NCBI GenBank assembly: GCA_964392965.1
Contig: CAYMSA010000008.1
Coordinates: 1-41,453 of the forward strand
DNA: 41,453 nucleotides
From: CAYMSA01 sp964392965
Lineage (GTDB): Bacteria; Actinomycetota; Coriobacteriia; Anaerosomatales; Anaerosomataceae
Direction of reading: 5' to 3'
The stretch's first letter is position 1. Every line of letters starts with the position of its first letter. This document shows positions 32,850 through 38,553 of the stretch, one piece after another. Below the pieces are notes generated by a model that saw nothing but the letters and a program-made list of their open reading frames with translations, had not been told where the DNA came from and made no database searches. Made by a program: the position numbers and the translations under genes.

Positions 32850-33428
32850 CTAAGACGATGCCAGCTGTTTGGCTGCGATGTCTTCGAACGCCCTGGCGAC
32901 GGACTCCTGCAATGCCGGGTCGATGTCGCCGGCGTCCGACGGAGTCACGGAGATGCCGTGATCCTCCAGGACGTAGAGTACTGCGGCGACCGCGCGGGGA
33001 ATCGCCGCCTCGACAGCCGGGCTCAGGCCGATGGTGAGTTCCTCGGGGCTCATGTTCTCGATCTGTACGCCGATGCAGTCGGCCTTCGGCTCGAGACCGA
33101 TCAGGCGTGCGGCGTTGAGGACGTCGACGAACCGGATATCGTGGAGTGAGTGCAGGACCTGTCCTGGGGCGAAGTCCTCGGGGGTGAGCCGCACCACCGT
33201 ACCGGGGGCGTAGCCGGTGCCGGCGATGGCGTCGGCTACGACGATGAGCTCGATGCCGCGGAACAGATGGAGCATGCCGAGCCCCATCGTACCGGCGTCC
33301 ATGACGGCGACATCGTCGGGGAACACGTAGTTCTTCTCAAGGGCGACCGCGATGCGGTTACCCACGCCCTCATCGAGCATCAGGATGTTTCCGATGCCCA
33401 TCACGAGGACGCGTGCGTCTTGTCTCAC
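32850..33428 (-). CDS. hyaD: Hydrogenase maturation protease (HyaD/HybD family)
   Basis: This 192-residue endopeptidase removes the C-terminal tail of the hydrogenase large subunit after nickel insertion. It has the family start VLVMGIGNILMLDEGVGNR. The three nickel-sensing residues match E. coli HybD: Glu20, Asp66 (in VVADAIAG) and His96 (in HSLHDI). The GTG at 33428 is chosen because AAAGGA lies 8 bp upstream on the minus strand; a longer frame would add 28 unrelated residues. It lies downstream of the cytochrome b gene, across a strong hairpin. Its substrate must be the Sec-containing large subunit, cut after His535. Confidence 0.92.
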   Translation of the reverse strand: MRQDARVLVMGIGNILMLDEGVGNRIAVALEKNYVFPDDVAVMDAGTMGLGMLHLFRGIELIVVADAIAGTGYAPGTVVRLTPEDFAPGQVLHSLHDIRFVDVLNAARLIGLEPKADCIGVQIENMSPEELTIGLSPAVEAAIPRAVAAVLYVLEDHGISVTPSDAGDIDPALQESVARAFEDIAAKQLASS

Positions 33429-33514
33429 AGGTGGGTTCCTTTCTGCGGGTAGCGGGGACGTACTGGTGAACGCCGAAGCGCCCGGTTCCCGCAGTCTACG
33501 TGCCTTCCTCACAC

Positions 33515-33547
33515 AGAGGGCCCCGGTACGTGCGTCCGGGGCCCTCT
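33515..33547. terminator. Hairpin between cytochrome b gene and maturation protease gene
   Basis: A perfect 12-bp GC-rich stem (33515-33526 with 33536-33547, 9-nt loop) lies in the 167-bp gap. No T-run follows on the minus strand. It may be a partial terminator giving less protease than structural subunits, or an mRNA 3'-end stabiliser. Confidence 0.6.
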
Positions 33548-33595
33548 CGCAGTGCTTGCGCGCCGGCGAGAGCGCGCATCAAGCGGACGGAACGC

Positions 33596-34234
33596 CTAGT
33601 GCTTGGCCTCCGTCTCCTTCCACTTGAACATGATCTTGATGGGGTTCCAGTTGTAGAGCGTGGCCAGGTACACGTGGACGACCGTGAACAGGATGAACAC
33701 CCACATCATGAAGTAGTGGATGATCCGCATGTTCATCGGACCGCCGACGAGGTCCGTGCCGGACTGGAAGAAGCCCACCGTCATCGTCGGGCCCCACAGG
33801 CAGAAGCCGGTGTACGCCATGATGAGCGTGAGGGGCACGGTGATGATGTACGCGAACTTCTGGAGCGGGTTGTACTTGGCCGAGATCGGGTGCTCCTTCT
33901 TGATGAAGAGGTAGTACTTGATGGTCGGCCAGAGCTGGTGCCGGTTCTCCTTCTGCGGCAACCAGTTCTTGATGTCCTTCTCCTTGGTGCGGGAGTCGGG
34001 CAGGTTCGCCGAGGCGACGAAGAACGCCGCGATGAAACGCACGACCAGGTTGATGATGATGACCCACATCGCGACCTGGTGCGCGCCCCGGGCTACACCC
34101 ATCCACCCGTCGAAGAACGGGAAGTGGATGTAGAGACCCGAGAGGATGAGAAGGATCATACAGATCAGATTGATGTAATGAGTCACGACGAAGAACAGCG
34201 GATGCTGCTCACGATAGTGGCCGTGCGCGGACAT
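33596..34234 (-). CDS. hyaC: Hydrogenase b-type cytochrome subunit
   Basis: This 212-residue di-heme membrane protein passes electrons from the hydrogenase to the quinone pool. Four membrane helices are visible (about 13-35, 50-75, 130-152 and 170-195). Likely heme ligands are His19 (VTHYINL), His52 (GAHQVAM), His173 (IIHYFMM) and His187 (VVHVYLA). An unusually charged loop (about 80-120) faces the cytoplasm. Its ATG at 34234 directly abuts the TAG stop at 34235-34237 of the read-through large subunit. That supports the TAG, not the earlier TGA, as the true end of the upstream gene. Confidence 0.92.
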   Translation of the reverse strand: MSAHGHYREQHPLFFVVTHYINLICMILLILSGLYIHFPFFDGWMGVARGAHQVAMWVIIINLVVRFIAAFFVASANLPDSRTKEKDIKNWLPQKENRHQLWPTIKYYLFIKKEHPISAKYNPLQKFAYIITVPLTLIMAYTGFCLWGPTMTVGFFQSGTDLVGGPMNMRIIHYFMMWVFILFTVVHVYLATLYNWNPIKIMFKWKETEAKH

Positions 34235-35902
34235 CTACATCACCCCCATGGGGGAGGACATGATGGTCGCCTGCTTGCCTGTCTTCGGTTCAAACACGTG
34301 AACCGCGCAGCCAATTCAAGGATCGAAGCTGTGGGCGATCCGCAGAGCCTCAAGCGGACGCTCGGGGTCAGCGATCGGTGCGCCTACGAGGGCCTCTTCC
34401 ATCGGGCCGCGGACGCCGTCCTTGTCGCGGGGCGCGATGTCCCACGTCGTGGGAGCGACGATCTGATAGTGGTTGATCTTGCCGCCCTTGATGGAGGTCC
34501 AGTGCGCGACGGATCCACGCGGTGCCTCCCAGGCGCCGACACCGGCGCCGTCCTTGGTCTCCGCAGCCTTCCAGAATCCCACATCGCCGCCCTTGATCGC
34601 GGCGATCAGCTCGTTCACGTACGCGAGCGAGATGTCCGCGACATACGCGGCCTCAAGGTTGCGTGCTGCGATACGGCCGAGGAGTGAGACGAGGATCTCC
34701 GGCTTGCCGGCGACACCGAGTGCAGCAAGCGTGGAGTCGATGAGTGCGGCAGGGGTACGGATACCCGCGACATCACCCATGAGCTTCTGGCCTGACTTCT
34801 CGGCGAGGTAGGCGATGACCATACGGGCAAGCGGACCTGACTCGGTCGGGAGTTCTTTGCAGCGCACGGCCTTGCCGTACGAGTACTTGTCGCCCGTGTC
34901 GTACTGGGTGAAGGCCACGTGCGTGGCGCCGTCCTTGGGGTTCGCTCCGCTGACGGAGTCGTACCAGGAGTGCTCCACGTACTCGGTGACATCATCGGGG
35001 CTGACCGCCTCGGCGCTGAGACCCTTGGCGAAGCCGCGGGGAAGCGCACGCTCCTCGGGAACGAGGGAAGCGGCCTCGAAGACGCCCCAGCTGAGGAAGT
35101 TGCCCACGCCGCCGCCGTACGTCGTCGTATCGAGGATGTACGGGGCGATGGCGAGCGTGTCCGGGATGAGAGCGGTGTCGATGAACTCCTTCACGCGGAT
35201 GAGGCGGAAGAGGATGTCATCGAGCTTGTCGACCGTGGGGACGAACGCGGTGCCTCCGGGCATCGAGGTCATCGGGTGCGAGAACTTGCCGGCGATGATG
35301 GCCACGACTTCGTTGGCCACCGCCTGGACCTCGAGGGCCTCGAGGTAGTGCGCGGTCGCGATGAGGTCGAGCTCCGGCGGCAGCACGTAGCCGGGGTGAT
35401 CCCAGTAGTGACCGGTCAAGATCGAGAGCTGTCCGTTCTCGGCGAATGCCTTGAGGCGGTTCTGGACCGCTGCGAAATCGGTCACGCGGGTGCCCGCGGC
35501 CTGAGCCAGCGCGTACGTGTCGGCGATGTTGGCCGAGAGTGCGTTGATCGGACTCACGAAGTCGAGCGCCGCGAGGTTGTAGAACCACAGGATGTGGCTG
35601 TGCAGGAACTGTCCGCACTCGAGGAGGTTACGGACGAGTCGGCCACCATCGGGAATCTGGATGCCGAGTGCGGCTTCAGTCGCCAGTGAGGATGCGTGGC
35701 AGTGCGAGATGGGGCAGACGCCACAGATGCGCTGCGAGACGTACGAGGCGTCCTCGGGGCTGCGGTCGAGGAGAACGGTCTCCATACCGCGGTACAGGGT
35801 GCCGGAGACCCAGGCGTCAACGACCTTGTTGTCCTGGACTTCGACCTCCACACGCAGGTGACCTTCGATTCTGGTCACTGGATCGATCACGGTGCGAGCC
35901 AC
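34235..35902 (-). CDS. [NiFeSe] hydrogenase large subunit, selenocysteine at in-frame TGA
   Basis: This is the catalytic Ni-Fe subunit of a membrane-linked uptake hydrogenase. The N-terminal metal motif RICGVCPISH (Cys60, Cys63, His67) is normal. The frame meets TGA at 34318-34316 right after RIAHSFDP, exactly where the first Cys of DPCxxCxxH belongs. Reading TGA as selenocysteine gives U529, then IGCAVH (Cys532, His535), and a 20-residue tail VFEPKTGK...SSPMGVM, for 555 residues in all. The stop is TAG 34237-34235. A SECIS-like hairpin follows the TGA. The GTG start at 35902 overlaps the small-subunit stop and has GGAGG upstream. Processing after His535 is expected. Selenocysteine is inferred, not shown; a simple truncation would remove two nickel ligands. 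Confidence 0.88.
34286..34318 (-). promoter_or_regulatory. Bacterial SECIS-like element with its UGA codon
   Basis: On the minus strand the UGA (34318-34316) is followed by 10 nt. A perfect 7-bp stem CGGUUCA/UGAACCG (34305-34299 with 34292-34286) then closes a 6-nt loop CGUGUU. The loop begins 17 nt after UGA and has G at its second position. These values fall within the published bacterial SECIS rules as I recall them (loop 16-37 nt from UGA, G among the first two loop bases). Such a hairpin recruits SelB with Sec-tRNA. Confidence 0.75.
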
Positions 35903-37119
35903 TATCTATCGCCTCCTTTCGCTGCTAGCTTCTTGCGGTCGTAGTCCTTCACGGCCTCGGTCGCAGGGCCATCACCACGACGGCCGGCGGCCTTGTTGGC
36001 GATGCCGTGGGCCACGAGCGCTGCCGCAACGACGCCGCCGACGACGCCAGCGACACTGCCAGGCTGGACGTTGCCGAGGCTGCCGCCCAGCTGCATGCTG
36101 GAGAGGCGCTTGAAGAACGGGGCGTTGTTGTCGACCCAGTTCAGGCCGCCACAGCCGATGCAGGGAGCGCCGGAGTTGACGCACCAGCTCGTCGAGCGGT
36201 TCCAGCGGGTGATCGGGCACTGCGTGAAGGTCTGAGGACCCTTGCAGCCCATCTTGTAGAGGCAGTAGCCCTTGGCCTCTTCAACACTACCGAACTCGGT
36301 GACGAACTCGCCGTTCTCGAAGTGGCCACGGCGCGGGCAGTTGTCATGAATCGTAGAGCCGACGATGAACTCGGGGAAGTTGAGCGTGACGTCCTTCCCG
36401 GTGTAATCGTCAGAGTAGGTGGTCTGAACGAGTGCCGTGCGCTCGAGGAACAGCGCCGCATCGTCATCGGCGATGTGCAGCCACTGCACGACCATGGCGA
36501 CGACCCACTCGGGGCTCGTCGGGCAGCAGGGGAGGTTCACGACCGGAGTCGCGATGCCCCGCTCGTTCAGGAACGACTGCACGCCGATTGCGCCGGCGGG
36601 GTTCGGCTTGGCGGCGACCCAGCCGCCGTCGACGGCGCATGCGCCCACGGCGAGGATGGCGTCCGCGTGCTCCGCTGCCTCAGCGAGGATGTCGGTGCCC
36701 TTGCGACCGTTGACGAGCAGAGTGTTGCCATCCTGGCCGGTCATGACGGAGCCCTCATAGATGAGGAGATAGCCGCCGGCCTCGATCGTGTCGTGGATGT
36801 TCTTCTCGGCCTGCTCACCAGCCGCTGCCATGATCGTCTCGAAGTAGTTCAGCGAGAGGATCTCCAGCACGATAGTGGCGACGTCAGGTGAATCGACCTG
36901 CGCCATGGACTCCGTGCACCCGGTGCAGGAGCCGCCGTTCAGCCAGAGTGCCGGCTTGAGTTTGGCGCCCTTCTCCAGAGCTGCCGCGATCTTCGGTGCC
37001 GCGGTCTCAGCGAGGCCGAGCATTCCGGCGATGTAGCCGCAGTACTTCATGAAGTCGCGGCGGCTCACGCCGCGAACAGCCATGAGGTCGTAGATCGCGC
37101 CGTGCCCTTCCTGTGTCAT
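35902..37119 (-). CDS. hyaA: Hydrogenase small subunit, Tat-exported, three [4Fe-4S] clusters
   Basis: This 405-residue electron-transfer subunit has a twin-arginine signal VSRRDFMKYCG (Arg20-Arg21). The proximal cluster motif SCTGC (Cys65, Cys68) follows, with GACAVDGG and LPCCP. The distal cluster is HDNC-x24-C-x5-C. The medial cluster segment is QCPITRWN...SWCVNSGAPCIGC: a cysteine stands where [3Fe-4S] enzymes have proline, so all three clusters should be [4Fe-4S], as in [NiFeSe] enzymes. A C-terminal membrane anchor lies at about 352-372. ATG 37119 is 8 bp after AGGAGG; a GTG three codons upstream overlaps that site and is rejected. It is first in the operon, exporting the large subunit with it. 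Confidence 0.94.
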   Translation of the reverse strand: MTQEGHGAIYDLMAVRGVSRRDFMKYCGYIAGMLGLAETAAPKIAAALEKGAKLKPALWLNGGSCTGCTESMAQVDSPDVATIVLEILSLNYFETIMAAAGEQAEKNIHDTIEAGGYLLIYEGSVMTGQDGNTLLVNGRKGTDILAEAAEHADAILAVGACAVDGGWVAAKPNPAGAIGVQSFLNERGIATPVVNLPCCPTSPEWVVAMVVQWLHIADDDAALFLERTALVQTTYSDDYTGKDVTLNFPEFIVGSTIHDNCPRRGHFENGEFVTEFGSVEEAKGYCLYKMGCKGPQTFTQCPITRWNRSTSWCVNSGAPCIGCGGLNWVDNNAPFFKRLSSMQLGGSLGNVQPGSVAGVVGGVVAAALVAHGIANKAAGRRGDGPATEAVKDYDRKKLAAKGGDR

Positions 37120-37618
37120 GCCATACACCTCCTTGGTGTCAGAACGTGGCCTTCGCGGCCTTGTGGTCTACGAATCCGGAAAACCGAGTGGTGCGCGAGA
37201 TGCGCTCTAGGCTCTCCCTCCCTTCCTGTGCGCTCGGTAAGCACTGTAGCCTGGCAGCGGACCCGCCATCGGGATCACCCGTTGTGATGGCGGGGCTGCG
37301 CAGCTATCGAGAGGAGGGGTGGACAGCAGGGAAGCACGGCGCATGACACACGATGGCCGGCTGAACTCCCGTCCATGTACATCTATGCTGCCGTACCCGT
37401 GTTGCGGTCGGCGTCTCCACTGCCGACGGCGAACATCATGCGCCACGAAGCGCGAGCCCATCGTCTCCCCATGCAATAAGGATGCATCGTATGTGGGTAA
37501 CATACCGAGCGACTCGTCTGCTGTCCAGCCGGAACCCACGAAATGCGGCCACGATCGCCGGTCTCCGGTGGTCGGGCGGCGGTACTGTGTGACGGCAACC
37601 GACATGACTCAGGACTTC
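37120..37618. other. Control region upstream of the hydrogenase operon with nested palindrome
   Basis: About 500 bp hold no recognisable gene; open frames here on both strands give Arg/Ser/Cys-rich peptides without ribosome sites. The clearest structure is an inverted repeat CCCGCCATC (37262-37270) / GATGGCGGG (37286-37294). Inside it are GGG-ATCA-CCC and an overlapping ATCAC-N5-GTGAT. It lies about 145 bp before the small-subunit start and could be a regulator site or an RNA hairpin. TACAGT on the minus strand (37248-37243) is a possible -10, but no good -35 matches it. Confidence 0.5.
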
Positions 37619-38329
37619 CTATCCGGGTCGACCGTCGCACAGTCGCGGCAAGAGCTCAGCGAGCGCACTCAGGTCACCCGCGAAAGATGCGGACGGACAG
37701 GGTTCCGTCCCGACGTAATACGTTCGCATACCCACATCGGCGGCGGACATATCCAGAACGGGGTCGTCGCCCACCATCACGCACTCTTCCGGAGCTACAC
37801 CGAGTAGCTGTGCGACCTGCAGGAAGTACTCGGGGTGAGGCTTGCACGCCTCCATGAACTCGAAGGATGTGATGACGTCGAACGGGGCATCTGCGAGCCC
37901 GGCCCAGCCGAGACGAGCGACTATGGCCTCGCGGGGGAAGATCGGATTGGTGGCCACCGCGGTCTTGCAGCCCAGACCGAGGGCTGCCTGCACGGCCTGG
38001 TGTGCCCCTGACGCAGGGCCGGCGTCTCCGGCGAGGCCGGGGAAGACGTCCCGATAGAAGGTGTCGAACACTCCCCAGTTGGCATCGATGTCGAAGCCGG
38101 TGAGCTCTCGCATGCCGACGGTGAAGACTTCGCGGTTGGTGCGACCGGGGTGGGATGCGAGCATCAGGCCGGTAGCCGACTTGATCGCTCCGAGGAGGGC
38201 CGCACTGTCCGTGGCGGGGTCGAGGGCCGAGGTGGTGTGGCGCTCCAGCTCGGCGAAGTAGCTGCGCAGGAAGACCGGTAGATCCAGCCGGAGCAGTGTG
38301 CCATCCAGATCGAATAGTACGGCGCGCAC
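37619..38329 (-). CDS. HAD-superfamily phosphatase
   Basis: This 236-residue hydrolase has the complete HAD set: motif I LFDLDGTLL (both aspartates), motif II VATNPIF, motif III Lys in EACKPHPEYF, and motif IV VMVGDDPVLDMSAA. An all-helical C1 cap lies between motifs I and II. The substrate is unknown; phosphoglycolate phosphatase-like enzymes share this layout. The start is GTG 38329, preceded by AGGGGGT on the minus strand. It diverges from the FAD/Fe-S gene and shares its control region. Confidence 0.88.
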   Translation of the reverse strand: MRAVLFDLDGTLLRLDLPVFLRSYFAELERHTTSALDPATDSAALLGAIKSATGLMLASHPGRTNREVFTVGMRELTGFDIDANWGVFDTFYRDVFPGLAGDAGPASGAHQAVQAALGLGCKTAVATNPIFPREAIVARLGWAGLADAPFDVITSFEFMEACKPHPEYFLQVAQLLGVAPEECVMVGDDPVLDMSAADVGMRTYYVGTEPCPSASFAGDLSALAELLPRLCDGRPG

Positions 38330-38366
38330 TCAGACCCCCTGGGTCGAATCCGGCAGGTAGGGGAAT

Positions 38367-38382
38367 CATACCATGCAGTATG
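38367..38382. promoter_or_regulatory. Short palindrome in the divergent control region
   Basis: CATAC-N6-GTATG (38367-38371 with 38378-38382) is a perfect 5-bp inverted repeat. It shares the ATACC half with the two stronger sites at 38462 and 38496 but lacks their G-run. It may be a third, weak site on the HAD gene side. Confidence 0.3.
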
Positions 38383-38450
38383 TGTGGCAATGCCCGCCCA
38401 GGGCGCGAAAGGAAGATGCTGGTTGAACCTGTCGGACAGCTTAGGGAACC

Positions 38451-38516
38451 TTGCTTGAAGTATACCAGTGGGGGTATTATCTCCAGCAAGAAGTCATACC
38501 CGATGGGGTATGACTT
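38451..38516 (+). promoter_or_regulatory. Promoter with tandem CsoR-like palindromes
   Basis: TTGCTT (38451-38456), an 18-bp spacer and TATTAT (38475-38480) form a candidate promoter 74 bp before the FAD/Fe-S gene. Two 16-bp sites, ATACCAGTGGGGGTAT (38462-38477) and ATACCCGATGGGGTAT (38496-38511), agree at 13 of 16 positions and start 34 bp apart. The second is the centre of an 11-bp perfect inverted repeat (38491-38501 with 38506-38516). The first covers the spacer and part of the -10. The A/T-flanked C-run/G-run palindrome resembles operators of CsoR-family metal sensors, from memory of the B. subtilis site. Regulator identity is inferred. Confidence 0.6.
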
Positions 38517-38553
38517 CACCCGGGCGATGCGATAGAAGGAGCTGTGACATACC

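Noticed and set aside
34316..34318. Treating the TGA as the genuine stop of a truncated or dead hydrogenase
   Set aside because: The frame continues with the conserved nickel motif, ends abutting the next start codon, and has a SECIS-type hairpin; the rest of the operon is intact.
37207..37807. Open frames on both strands between the hydrogenase and HAD genes
   Set aside because: They are Arg/Ser/Cys-rich with frequent rare codons, have no ribosome site, and overlap the HAD gene end in the wrong frame.
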